DNA of 38,979 nt. It comes from Sphingopyxis sp. (GTDB taxonomy: Bacteria > Pseudomonadota > Alphaproteobacteria > Sphingomonadales > Sphingomonadaceae). The notes under the pieces are model-generated. The model did no database searches. It was not told the origin of the DNA and worked only from the letters and a program-made list of their open reading frames with translations. The translations under genes were made by a program, and so were the position numbers. The first letter of the stretch is position 1, and every line of letters begins with the position of its first letter. The stretch is taken from assembly GCF_019459305.1 (NCBI RefSeq), contig NZ_JAIBES010000011.1, forward strand, positions 1 through 38,979, in the 5' to 3' direction. Shown here in pieces: positions 22,766 to 30,671 of this stretch.

Positions 22766-22794
22766 TTGCCATATTGGGCCAATCGCGGCATAGG
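22766..22794 (+). promoter_or_regulatory. Candidate glcB promoter
   Basis: TTGCCA (22766-22771), 17 bases and CATAGG (22789-22794) lie about 60 bases before the glcB ATG. The -35 equals that proposed for the helicase gene, and the -10 likewise begins CAT. AAAGGG at 22842-22847 is the ribosome-binding site, 7 bases from the ATG. Confidence 0.35.
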
Positions 22795-22854
22795 GCAGCG
22801 GCCCTTTCCTCCCCGGATTCCATTGCGCCATCGCGCTGATCAAAGGGTGCTTGA

Positions 22855-24948
22855 ATGACTGATTTCCTTGACCGCAGCGGCTTGTCCGTCGATTCGCGTT
22901 TGGCCGATTTCATCGAGGCGCGCGCGCTTCCCGGCACCGGGCTCGATGCGGCCAAATTCTGGGCCGATTTCGCGGCGTTGCTGGGCAAATTTGCCCCCGA
23001 AAATGCGGCGTTGCTCGCCAAGCGCGAGGATTTGCAGGCCAGGATCGATGCCTGGCACCAAGCGCGGGTCGGGCAGGCGCATGACGCCGCCGCTTATCAG
23101 GCTTTCCTCCGCGAGATCGGCTATCTAGTCTCCGAACCAGCGGCCTTTGCGGTCGGCACGCAGAATGTCGACCCCGAAATCGCGACGATGGCAGGGCCGC
23201 AGCTCGTCGTCCCCGCGCTCAACGCGCGTTTTGCCCTCAACGCTGCCAATGCGCGCTGGGGCAGCTTGTATGACGCGCTCTACGGCACCGACGCGCTCGA
23301 TGCACCCCCGGCCAAACCGGGGGGCTATGACGCCGAGCGCGGCGCGGCGGTGATTGCGCGCGCCAAGGCGTTTCTGGACGACGCGGTACCGCTGGCGTCG
23401 GGCCGCTGGGCCGACTGGCAGGGTGAGCAGCTGACGCTGGCCGATCCGGGGCAGTGGGTCGGCAGCAAGCCCGGCGGCATCCTGCTTCACCACAATGGCC
23501 TGCACATCGAACTGGTGATCGATTCGGCGAGCGCAATCGGCAAGACCGACCCGGCGGGCATCGCCGATGTCGTGCTCGAAGCCGCGCTCACCACGATCAT
23601 CGATCTGGAAGACAGCGTCGCCGCGGTCGATGGCGAGGATAAGACGCTCGGCTACACCAACTGGCTTGGGCTGATGCGCGGCGACCTCACCGAAAGCTTC
23701 GCCAAGGGCGGGGCGACGGTGACGCGCGCAATGGAGACCGACCGCGAATGGACCAGCCCGTCGGGCGAGCCGTTAGTCCTCCACGGGCGCAGCGTGATGT
23801 TCGTGCGCAACGTCGGCCATCTGATGACGACGCCGATGATCCGGCTGCCAGGCGGTGCCGAAGCGCCCGAGGGGCTGTGCGACGCGGTGATCACCAGCCT
23901 GTGCGCGCTCCACGACCTCAAAGGCCTTGGCACGCTAACCAACAGCCGCGCGGGCAGCATTTATATTGTCAAGCCCAAGCAGCATGGCCCTGAGGAATGC
24001 GGCTTCACCGACCGACTGTTCGACGCGGTCGAGGATATGCTGGGTCTCGCGCGTCACACGATGAAGGTCGGGGTGATGGACGAGGAACGCCGCACCTCGG
24101 CGAACCTCGCCGCGTGCATCCACGCGGTGAAGGACCGCATCGTGTTCATCAACACAGGCTTCCTCGACCGCACCGGCGATGAAATCCATACCAGCATGCG
24201 CGCGGGGCCGATGATCCCCAAAGGCGAGATGAAGGCGAGCGATTGGATTGCGTCCTATGAGGATCGCAATGTCCGCATCGGGCTGGCCTGCGGGCTGTCG
24301 GGCAAGGCGCAGATCGGCAAGGGCATGTGGGCGATGCCCGACCTCATGAAGGCGATGCTCGACGCCAAGATCGGCCACCCGAAATCGGGCGCGAACACCG
24401 CGTGGGTGCCGTCGCCGACCGCCGCGACGTTGCACGCACTACATTATCATCAGGTCGACGTGTTCGCGCGGCAGAAGGAAATCGCGGGCGAAGCCGTGCC
24501 GTCGCTCGACCGGTTGCTGAACATCCCGGTCGCCACCGGGCGCAACTGGAGCGAGGCTGAAATTACCCGTGAGCTCGACAATAATTGCCAGGGCATCCTC
24601 GGCTATGTCGTGCGTTGGATCGACCAAGGCGTTGGCTGTTCGAAGGTACCCGACATTGACGACGTCGGCCTGATGGAAGACCGCGCGACGTTGCGGATCG
24701 CGTCGCAGGCGCTCGCCAACTGGCTGCTGCACGGCGTGTGTTCGGCGGATCAGGTTGATGCAGCGCTGGCTCGGATGGCGGCGAAGGTCGATGGGCAGAA
24801 TGCGGGTGATCGGCTGTACGAAAAGCTGACGCCCGACGGGATCGCGTATCAGGCGGCGCGGGCGCTGATCTTTGACGGGGTGATCCAGCCGTCGGGTTAT
24901 ACCGAGCCGTTGCTGCACAAGTTCCGGCAGGCGAAAAAGGCGGCCTGA
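22855..24948 (+). CDS. glcB: Malate synthase G
   Basis: Malate synthase G condenses glyoxylate with acetyl-CoA to malate, in the glyoxylate bypass or glycolate use. The 697-aa length fits the G isoform (about 720), not the shorter A isoform. It contains [20 protein letters not shown] with the catalytic Arg and [37 protein letters not shown] follows, and [20 protein letters not shown] near the C terminus holds the catalytic Asp. No isocitrate lyase or glycolate oxidase gene adjoins it. A cluster of hairpins follows the stop. Confidence 0.97.
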   Translation: MTDFLDRSGLSVDSRLADFIEARALPGTGLDAAKFWADFAALLGKFAPENAALLAKREDLQARIDAWHQARVGQAHDAAAYQAFLREIGYLVSEPAAFAVGTQNVDPEIATMAGPQLVVPALNARFALNAANARWGSLYDALYGTDALDAPPAKPGGYDAERGAAVIARAKAFLDDAVPLASGRWADWQGEQLTLADPGQWVGSKPGGILLHHNGLHIELVIDSASAIGKTDPAGIADVVLEAALTTIIDLEDSVAAVDGEDKTLGYTNWLGLMRGDLTESFAKGGATVTRAMETDREWTSPSGEPLVLHGRSVMFVRNVGHLMTTPMIRLPGGAEAPEGLCDAVITSLCALHDLKGLGTLTNSRAGSIYIVKPKQHGPEECGFTDRLFDAVEDMLGLARHTMKVGVMDEERRTSANLAACIHAVKDRIVFINTGFLDRTGDEIHTSMRAGPMIPKGEMKASDWIASYEDRNVRIGLACGLSGKAQIGKGMWAMPDLMKAMLDAKIGHPKSGANTAWVPSPTAATLHALHYHQVDVFARQKEIAGEAVPSLDRLLNIPVATGRNWSEAEITRELDNNCQGILGYVVRWIDQGVGCSKVPDIDDVGLMEDRATLRIASQALANWLLHGVCSADQVDAALARMAAKVDGQNAGDRLYEKLTPDGIAYQAARALIFDGVIQPSGYTEPLLHKFRQAKKAA

Positions 24949-24967
24949 GGCCAGGCGGCTGGTTTCG

Positions 24968-25137
24968 ATGGAAGCGGCCCTATCTTCGCCCATCCTTTTT
25001 AGGGAGGGACCGGGGGTGGCTAGCCGCCAAAGGCGGCGTACTTCGCTTGGCTCGCTGTCGCTCGCGCGCCCACCCCTACCTCCTCTCTAAGCGAGAGGGG
25101 GTAGGCCAGCAGGTTCCTCATTTACCGCCGCTTCCAT
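24968..25137. repeat. Hairpin cluster bounded by 10-bp inverted repeats
   Basis: ATGGAAGCGG (24968-24977) is perfectly inverted as CCGCTTCCAT (25128-25137). Inside lie a short stem around 24990-25009 with a T-rich loop and a GCCGCC/GGCGGC hairpin (25023-25028 with 25032-25037). A GGGGTGG block is matched by CCACCCC, and a strong 13-bp stem with one G-T pair joins 25075-25087 to 25093-25105. The 257-base interval between glcB and the oxidoreductase gene has no convincing gene. It resembles a mosaic of repetitive palindromes. No transposase or target-site duplication is visible. Confidence 0.7.
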
Positions 25138-25167
25138 ACAATATGTCTTGCCCCGGCCCGCTATAAC

Positions 25168-25183
25168 GCGCCATCTTTGGCGC
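25168..25183 (+). promoter_or_regulatory. 6-bp hairpin just upstream of the GMC oxidoreductase
   Basis: GCGCCA (25168-25173) pairs perfectly with TGGCGC (25178-25183) around a TCTT loop, immediately after a -10-like TATAAC (25162-25167). No matching -35 at the right distance is apparent. It could be an operator or a 5' stabilising hairpin. Confidence 0.35.
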
Positions 25184-25205
25184 AGGGCAATGTGGGGGCA
25201 GGGCG

Positions 25206-27221
25206 ATGACAGCACCGTTTAATTTCGGGCAGCTCAAATTTCTGAAGGCGCTGACCGAGGCGCTGTTTCATGGCGCCGACATGGCGATCACAGCCGGTCA
25301 GGTCGTCGACAATATCTGTCAGCTGTTCGAAAAGGTCGGCGGGACTAAGCTCGATGAAATACGCCTGTCGCTGACCGCGACCGAGGTCGTGCTGGGCGGG
25401 CCGTTTTTCACCGAGGATGATGTTGCCGGGCGTGCGGCCAAGCTGAAGAACCGGCTCCAGAACAGCCAGATAGACCTGTTTCAGGACATGGCGCGGCTGC
25501 GCGGGATTGTTTACGCCTGCTATTATGGCCATTGGCAGTCGGGGCTGACGCCGGGCGATCAGGACGCCAATGTCGCCAACCCGGTGCATCGCCAGATCGG
25601 GTTCACGCTGCCCAAACACCGCGCTCGCGGTGCGGGCGAGATGCCAATCACGCCCGTCACGGGGCGCGAGATCGACCCGGCGCATATCCTTGATGCTACC
25701 ACGCTGGGCGACGAATATGATGTCGTCGTCATCGGATCGGGCGCGGGTGGCGCGGTCGCGGCGCACAATATCGCGGCGCAGGGTTACAAGGTGCTGATTG
25801 TCGAGGCGGGGCCGTTTTACCCGTCGCACAAGATCCATCACCACGAACTCGACATGATCGCAAGCCTCTACAAGCATGGCGCGCTCCAGACATCGACTAA
25901 CCGCGATTTTGTGGTGTTCCAGGGGCGCTGCGTCGGCGGGTCGTCCACGATCAACAACGGCATCTGTCTGCGCGTCAACGAGGCGGGGCGGACGCACCCC
26001 GACGCGCAGGATGTGCTGGCGAAATGGGCGAGCATCGGGGCGCCGATCGATGCTGCGGCCTTTCACGCCAGCTATGATGCGGTGCAGACGAAGCTGGGCA
26101 TCGCGCGGATCGAACCGCGCAGCGGGCGGCACAACGGGCCGCACCTGATAGAAGGGTGGAAGGCTTATGCCGGGGCGTCGGGCAAGCCGCGCGATGCGCG
26201 CGCGATCACCGACTGGTTCGCCAAGAATTTCGGGCCGCCGAATACCCCTAAAGCCTGTGCCTATTGCGGATACTGCAATTCGGGCTGTCCCTATGGCCGT
26301 CGGATGGGGGTAGCGCAGACCTATTTGCCCGCGGCGTGCCGCGATTATGGCGCGCGCATCCTGCCCGATACCAAGGCCGAACGGATCGTCTGGCAGACCG
26401 CCTATGACGGGCGGCGCGAGGCCGAGGCGGTGGTGCTGATCCTGCCAGGCGACGCGCGCGTGATGGTGCGGGCGCGGGTCGGCGTGGTGGTCGCGGGCGG
26501 CACGATCGCGTCATCGAAGCTGCTCGACCGCAGCGACATCGACGGCACCGGCTATCAGGTGTCGCTGAACGTCGCCTCGCCGGTCGTTGCGCTGATGCTC
26601 GACGGGGTTGGCGGCGACGCTTGGGACGAGGATCAGATGTCGAGCTATGTCGATGTCGGCGACTATCTGCTTGAGAGCCATTTCCAGCCGCCGATGTCGA
26701 TGGCGTCGCTGATGCCGGGCTGGTTCGCCGACCATGCAGACCGGATGAAAAATTTCGGGCGCGTGCATTCGGCGGGCATATTGTTCCCCGCCGACCGGCG
26801 CGGGCGGGTGGTGAACGACAAATTGCAGTTCCAGCTTGACGCCACCGATGACCTGCCGGTGCTGCGCGATGCGATGGCGACGCTGACCAAGGTGCATTTC
26901 GCGGCAGGGGCGATCGAATGTTATCCGGCGCTGGCCAAGGGGCAGGTGGTGACGCCCGACATGGACATCGACGCCTTTTTTGCGGACGCGATCCGCGAAC
27001 AGGATGATGTGACGCTATCGAGCAGTCACCCGCATGGTGGCAATGCGATCAATGAGGATCCTTCGCATGGCATCGTCGATCTGGACTGCCGGGTGCATGG
27101 GACGACCAATGTGCTGGTCACCGACGCGAGCGTTTTTCCCAGCTGCATCCGGGTGAACGCGCAATGGACGACGATGGCGATGGCGCATTATGCCACGGGG
27201 CGGAGTGATCCGTTTGGATAA
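25206..27221 (+). CDS. GMC-family FAD oxidoreductase with a four-cysteine motif
   Basis: This 671-aa flavoprotein has an alpha-helical N-terminal region of about 165 residues. A dinucleotide-binding fold with GSGAGG (177-182) and VLIVEAGP follows, then QGRCVGGSSTINNGI (substrate/FAD region). The C-terminal GMC domain carries HPHGGNAI and NAQWTTMAMA, which supply the catalytic His/Asn pair. CAYCGYCNSGCPYG has Cys351, 354, 357 and 361 (CX2CX2CX3C), resembling an iron-sulfur or metal knuckle rather than a simple GMC oxidase. It is closest in layout to the long-chain alcohol/cholesterol oxidase-like group. The substrate is unknown. A palindromic repeat follows its stop. Confidence 0.85.
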   Translation: MTAPFNFGQLKFLKALTEALFHGADMAITAGQVVDNICQLFEKVGGTKLDEIRLSLTATEVVLGGPFFTEDDVAGRAAKLKNRLQNSQIDLFQDMARLRGIVYACYYGHWQSGLTPGDQDANVANPVHRQIGFTLPKHRARGAGEMPITPVTGREIDPAHILDATTLGDEYDVVVIGSGAGGAVAAHNIAAQGYKVLIVEAGPFYPSHKIHHHELDMIASLYKHGALQTSTNRDFVVFQGRCVGGSSTINNGICLRVNEAGRTHPDAQDVLAKWASIGAPIDAAAFHASYDAVQTKLGIARIEPRSGRHNGPHLIEGWKAYAGASGKPRDARAITDWFAKNFGPPNTPKACAYCGYCNSGCPYGRRMGVAQTYLPAACRDYGARILPDTKAERIVWQTAYDGRREAEAVVLILPGDARVMVRARVGVVVAGGTIASSKLLDRSDIDGTGYQVSLNVASPVVALMLDGVGGDAWDEDQMSSYVDVGDYLLESHFQPPMSMASLMPGWFADHADRMKNFGRVHSAGILFPADRRGRVVNDKLQFQLDATDDLPVLRDAMATLTKVHFAAGAIECYPALAKGQVVTPDMDIDAFFADAIREQDDVTLSSSHPHGGNAINEDPSHGIVDLDCRVHGTTNVLVTDASVFPSCIRVNAQWTTMAMAHYATGRSDPFG

Positions 27222-27230
27222 AAAAGCTCT

Positions 27231-27311
27231 GTCATTGCGAAGAGCGAAGCGACGCGGCAATCCAGAATGTGCATAAAACGCTCTGGATTGCTTCGCTTCG
27301 CTCGCAATGAC
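27231..27311. repeat. Intergenic palindromic repeat, family A copy 2
   Basis: A left arm at 27231-27265 and an inverted right arm at 27283-27311 flank a 17-base loop. It is the same family as 14167-14244. Outside the arms AAAAGC (before 27231) and GCTTTT (27316-27321) can extend the pairing, so on the plus strand the hairpin is followed by a short T-run. It could therefore end transcription of the GMC gene. It lies 10 bases after that gene's stop and 30 bases before the rhodanese gene. Confidence 0.92.
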
Positions 27312-27340
27312 GGCGGCTTTTGTCTAAGGGGGCCGCCCTT

Positions 27341-28069
27341 ATGACCCTCACCGTTGCCGCCCTCTATCGCTTCGCGCCGTTCGACGATCCCGCCGCGCTG
27401 CGCCAGCCGCTAATCGACCTGTGCGCCGCGCAACGGGTGAAGGGGACGTTACTTTTGGCCCGCGAAGGGATCAACGGCACGATTGCCGGCAGCGAGGCCG
27501 GGATTGCCGCGGTGCTGGGCCACATTCGCGCGCTGCCTGACTGCGTCGCGCTCGACGTCAAATATTCGGTCGCGGCGGCGATGCCGTTCCAGCGGCTGAA
27601 GGTGCGGCTGAAGAAGGAAATCGTGACGCTGAAGGTTGCGGGGCTCGACCCGGCGCGCGATGCGGCGCCTTATGTCGATCCCGCCGACTGGAACGCGCTG
27701 GTCGACGATCCGGACACGGTGCTGATCGACACGCGCAACGGGTTTGAGGTGGGCTATGGGAGTTTCGCCGGCGCAGTCGATCCCGCGACGAAGAGCTTTG
27801 GCGAGTTCCCCGACTGGTGGCGCGCCAATGCCGAGCGTTTTGCGGGGAAGCGGGTGGCGATGTTCTGTACGGGGGGCATCCGCTGCGAAAAATCGACGGC
27901 GTTTCTGCGCCACGAAGGGGTCGAGGATGTCGTGCACCTGAAGGGCGGCATCCTGGCGTATCTGGAGCAGGTTCCGGCGGCAGAAAGCCGTTGGCAAGGG
28001 AGCTGTTTTGTGTTCGATGAACGGGTGAGTGTGGGGCATGGGCTGGTTGAGGTGGGCGAGAAGGCGTGA
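27341..28069 (+). CDS. Rhodanese-fold tRNA uridine 5-hydroxylase (TrhO/YceA type)
   Basis: TrhO makes 5-hydroxyuridine at the tRNA wobble position using O2. The 242-aa product starts with the UPF0176 ferredoxin-like domain, including [14 protein letters not shown] (37-50) and [16 protein letters not shown] rhodanese domain follows (about 113-215) with [16 protein letters not shown] and active-site [11 protein letters not shown], Cys176 and Cys182. The E. coli protein is about 350 aa; here the sequence stops soon after [13 protein letters not shown], so the Cys-rich C-terminal region is missing. The ATG at 27341 was preferred over the frame opening at 27320. Four bases separate its stop from the convergent methyltransferase gene. 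Confidence 0.88.
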   Translation: MTLTVAALYRFAPFDDPAALRQPLIDLCAAQRVKGTLLLAREGINGTIAGSEAGIAAVLGHIRALPDCVALDVKYSVAAAMPFQRLKVRLKKEIVTLKVAGLDPARDAAPYVDPADWNALVDDPDTVLIDTRNGFEVGYGSFAGAVDPATKSFGEFPDWWRANAERFAGKRVAMFCTGGIRCEKSTAFLRHEGVEDVVHLKGGILAYLEQVPAAESRWQGSCFVFDERVSVGHGLVEVGEKA

Positions 28070-28073
28070 CGTG

Positions 28074-28700
28074 TCAGGCGTTTAGCCGCGCAGCGCCATA
28101 TTCGTACCAGCCGAACGGGCGCGGGGTTTTGGGAATATAGGCGGCGGCCTGCCGGTCGACGGCAAAGCCTGCCTGTTCATAAGCGCCGGAAATCGGACGG
28201 GTCAGGTGGCAATTGCCGCCGATGCGTTTCCACACCGGTTCGATCCGCCGCTGCCATTTCGCGACCCCGGCATCGGGCGCGGCGCCATGTTCGAGGAACA
28301 GCGCGGTGCCGCCGGGTTTCAGCACGCGGCGGATTTCGGCCAGAACCGCCGCCTGATCGGCGACCGAGCAGAGGGTAAAGGTAGTGACAACGGTGTCGAA
28401 GCGCGCGTCACCGAACGGCATGGCTTCGCCGAAGCCGCCCTGAATGTCGGCCGCCATGCCGCGTGCCTGCGCCGCGGCGCGGCTCATCGCGAGCAGTTCG
28501 GGCGAAGGGTCGAGGCCGGTGAAGCTGGTGACGCCGGCGGGATCGTAAAATTCCATATTGATGCCGCCGCCGCAGCCGAGCTCCAGCACGTCTCCGCGCG
28601 CGTGCGGTACGACCTCGCTGCGCAGCTTCATGATCTGCCCCTGCGAACAGGCGCATTTGATCAGCCGCGGCACCCCATGACGTTCCCACCAGCTTGCCAT
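28074..28700 (-). CDS. Class I SAM-dependent methyltransferase
   Basis: This 208-aa protein has the SAM-binding motif I VLELGCGGGINMEFY (38-52) and motif II FTGLDPSPELL. DARFDTVVTTFTLCSVAD (motif IV region) and LKPGGTALFLEHG follow. It resembles the UbiE/METTL7-like Methyltransf_11 group. The substrate cannot be inferred. AGGGGAG precedes the ATG. It is divergent from trxB and convergent with the TrhO-type gene. Confidence 0.9.
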   Translation of the reverse strand: MASWWERHGVPRLIKCACSQGQIMKLRSEVVPHARGDVLELGCGGGINMEFYDPAGVTSFTGLDPSPELLAMSRAAAQARGMAADIQGGFGEAMPFGDARFDTVVTTFTLCSVADQAAVLAEIRRVLKPGGTALFLEHGAAPDAGVAKWQRRIEPVWKRIGGNCHLTRPISGAYEQAGFAVDRQAAAYIPKTPRPFGWYEYGAARLNA

Positions 28701-28723
28701 TTTTCGGACTCCCCTTGGCGTGG

Positions 28724-28777
28724 AAGATGACCCTTGCTAGCGCGGTTGGCAACACCCATCTGTGCGTGTCCGCACAG
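28724..28777. promoter_or_regulatory. Divergent promoters and leader hairpin between methyltransferase and trxB
   Basis: Plus strand: TTGCTA (28734-28739), 17 bases, CATCTG (28757-28762), for trxB. Minus strand: TTGCCA (28752-28747), 17 bases, CATCTT (28729-28724), for the methyltransferase. The two overlap and would compete for polymerase. CTGTGCG (28760-28766) and CGCACAG (28771-28777) form a perfect 7-bp stem with a TGTC loop at the expected trxB transcript start. It could be an operator or a 5' protective hairpin. Confidence 0.4.
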
Positions 28778-28794
28778 CCCTTTGAAAGACCGTC

Positions 28795-29760
28795 ATGCCC
28801 AGCGTTCACCACACCAAGATGCTCATCCTCGGCTCCGGCCCCGCGGGCCTGTCGGCCGCCATCTATGCCGCGCGTGCGGGGATGATGCCGATTGTCGTTC
28901 AGGGGTTGCAACCCGGCGGCCAGCTGACGATCACCACCGACGTGGAAAACTATCCCGGTTTTGCCGAGGTGGTGCAGGGGCCGTGGCTGATGGAACAGAT
29001 GACCGCGCAGGCGGTGCATGTCGGGACGTCGATGATCTGGGACACGATTGTCGACGTCGACCTGTCGCAGCGCCCGTTCAAGATCACCGGCGACGGCGGC
29101 GATGTCTATATGGCCGAAACCCTCGTGATCGCGACCGGCGCGCAGGCGAAATGGCTGGGCGTTCCGGGCGAGGAGGAGCTGGGCGGAAAGGGTGTGTCGG
29201 CCTGTGCTACCTGTGATGGTTTCTTCTATCGCGGCAAGAAGGTCGTGGTGATCGGCGGCGGCAACACCGCGGTCGAGGAGGCGCTGTACCTGACCAACCA
29301 CAGCGACGACGTGACGCTGATCCACCGCCGCGACCATTTGCGTGCCGAAAAGATCTTGCAGGATCGGCTCCACGCCAATCCGAAGATCAAGGTGCTGTGG
29401 AACAAGAAGGTCGACCGGTTCGTCGCGGGTGAGGGCGTTTCGGGGCTGGTAGGTGTCGATCTGATTGACACCGTCACGGGTGAGGCGAGCCACGAGCCGA
29501 CCGATGGCGGGTTCGTCGCGATCGGCCACAGTCCGTCGACCGAGCTGTTCAAGGGCAAGCTGCCGCTGGATAGCGATGGGTATCTGGCGGTGACGCCGGG
29601 GACGTCGCTGACCTCGATCCCAGGGGTGTTCGCGGCGGGCGATGTGGCCGACAAGGTCTATCGCCAGGCGGTCACTGCAGCGGGCATGGGCTGCATGGCG
29701 GCGCTGGATGCCGAGCGGTTTTTGGCTGAGGCGGAGTATAAGGCGTTGGTTGAGGCCTGA
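28795..29760 (+). CDS. trxB: Thioredoxin-disulfide reductase
   Basis: TrxB reduces thioredoxin with NADPH through FAD and a redox disulfide. The 321-aa length is normal. The FAD site is GSGPAG (13-18), and the redox pair is Cys137 and Cys140 in SACATCDGFFY. The NADPH-binding loop GGGNTAVEEALYL starts near 154, with HRRDHLRAEK providing 2'-phosphate recognition. FAAGDVADKVYRQAVTAAG forms the C-terminal FAD contact. The gene stands alone. It would be the electron source for thioredoxin-dependent resetting of sulfur-modified proteins elsewhere in the cell. Confidence 0.97.
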   Translation: MPSVHHTKMLILGSGPAGLSAAIYAARAGMMPIVVQGLQPGGQLTITTDVENYPGFAEVVQGPWLMEQMTAQAVHVGTSMIWDTIVDVDLSQRPFKITGDGGDVYMAETLVIATGAQAKWLGVPGEEELGGKGVSACATCDGFFYRGKKVVVIGGGNTAVEEALYLTNHSDDVTLIHRRDHLRAEKILQDRLHANPKIKVLWNKKVDRFVAGEGVSGLVGVDLIDTVTGEASHEPTDGGFVAIGHSPSTELFKGKLPLDSDGYLAVTPGTSLTSIPGVFAAGDVADKVYRQAVTAAGMGCMAALDAERFLAEAEYKALVEA

Positions 29761-29770
29761 TCTACGAAAG

Positions 29771-29883
29771 CCCCTCGAGAGGTTGGGGTGGGGCTTGCGG
29801 CCTTGGGCAAGATCGCTGGCGCCCACCCGCTGCGACTAGGCAGAAAGCTGCCAAGTCTCGCTACCCTCCCCTAAAGGGTAGCG
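29771..29883. terminator. Hairpin cluster between convergent trxB and hydrolase 1
   Basis: CGCTACCCT (29859-29867) pairs perfectly with AGGGTAGCG (29875-29883) as a 9-bp stem with a 7-base loop that contains the hydrolase 1 stop codon. Upstream a CTTGC/GCAAG stem and a GGGGTGGGG block facing CGCCCACCC resemble the design of the 24968-25137 cluster. Position between convergent genes favours bidirectional termination or transcript protection. No U-run is present. Confidence 0.55.
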
Positions 29884-30671
29884 TTAAGAATCGCCAGAAC
29901 GCGCGCCACCAGCCATTCCCCGTCATCCCCGACAAAGCTGTGTGAGGCGCTGACCAGTCGTTCAACCGGCACTGCGCCCGGATCGCAATTTTCTACAAAC
30001 GCCTGCGCTGTCCGATCACCGGTGGCGAGCAGGATCGTTGCGGGGCAGGGCAGGGTGGCGAGCGCCGTACTCAGGCGGGCGGACAGGCTGCCGGGCGCGG
30101 CGGGCGCGGAGCGGCGCCCCAGCGCGGACAGGCCGCGGGCCAGCTTCTTGATATCGATTTCGCCCTTGAGCAGCCGGAGCAGGCTTTCGGGGTCGGTCAG
30201 CCGCGCCAGGTAGCGCGCGCGGATCGCTGCGGCCGGGGGCAGCGCGGGTTCTTCGGTTTCGCCGCTGTCGTCGCTTTCGTAAGTCCACGGATTGGCGAGG
30301 ATCAGGCCGTCGAGTGCGAGCGGCTGGTGAAGCAGCAGTGCGCTGGCGGCGTCGCAATTGCCGAAGGCTATGATGCGGGTCAGCTGCGGCGCGGCGCGGC
30401 GGAAGGCGGCGACCGCGGCGGCGATGTCGGGGGCGCTGCTGGTGTAGCCGCCGTTTTTGCCCTCGCTGTCGCCGATGCCGCGCCGGTCGAAACGGAAAAC
30501 GGGGTGACCGGCTTCGGCGATGCGCTGCGCCAGCGTCGCCATGCCGCGATGCGCGCCGCTGCGGATTTCATTGCCGCCCGAGACGATGAGCAGGCCGGTA
30601 GCGCCCGGCGCGTTGTCGAGCGTCGCGGCGAGGGTGGCGCCTTCGCAGGGAAAGGTCAGCTGATGCCGCAT
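29871..30671 (-). CDS. Hydrolase 1, exosortase A system-associated
   Basis: This 266-aa alpha/beta hydrolase is of the group found beside XrtA polysaccharide loci. It contains LLIVSGGNEIRSGAHRGM, then RFDRRGIGDSEG and an elbow GNCDAAS, where Cys106 occupies the nucleophile position normally held by Ser. TGDRTAQAF and ASHSFVGDDGEW supply Asp and His244. Cys nucleophiles occur in dienelactone-hydrolase-like enzymes. The substrate is unknown. It starts inside the 3' end of hydrolase 2 (16-base overlap) with GGAGC before the ATG at 30671. It is the last gene of the minus-strand operon. Confidence 0.88.
   Translation of the reverse strand: MRHQLTFPCEGATLAATLDNAPGATGLLIVSGGNEIRSGAHRGMATLAQRIAEAGHPVFRFDRRGIGDSEGKNGGYTSSAPDIAAAVAAFRRAAPQLTRIIAFGNCDAASALLLHQPLALDGLILANPWTYESDDSGETEEPALPPAAAIRARYLARLTDPESLLRLLKGEIDIKKLARGLSALGRRSAPAAPGSLSARLSTALATLPCPATILLATGDRTAQAFVENCDPGAVPVERLVSASHSFVGDDGEWLVARVLAILNATL

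Noticed and set aside
24968..25137. Inverted repeats as ends of an insertion sequence
   Set aside because: The enclosed DNA has no transposase frame and no target duplication flanks it.
14167..27311. Family A palindromes as a CRISPR array
   Set aside because: Only two copies 13 kb apart, long hairpin arms, no regular spacers and no cas genes.
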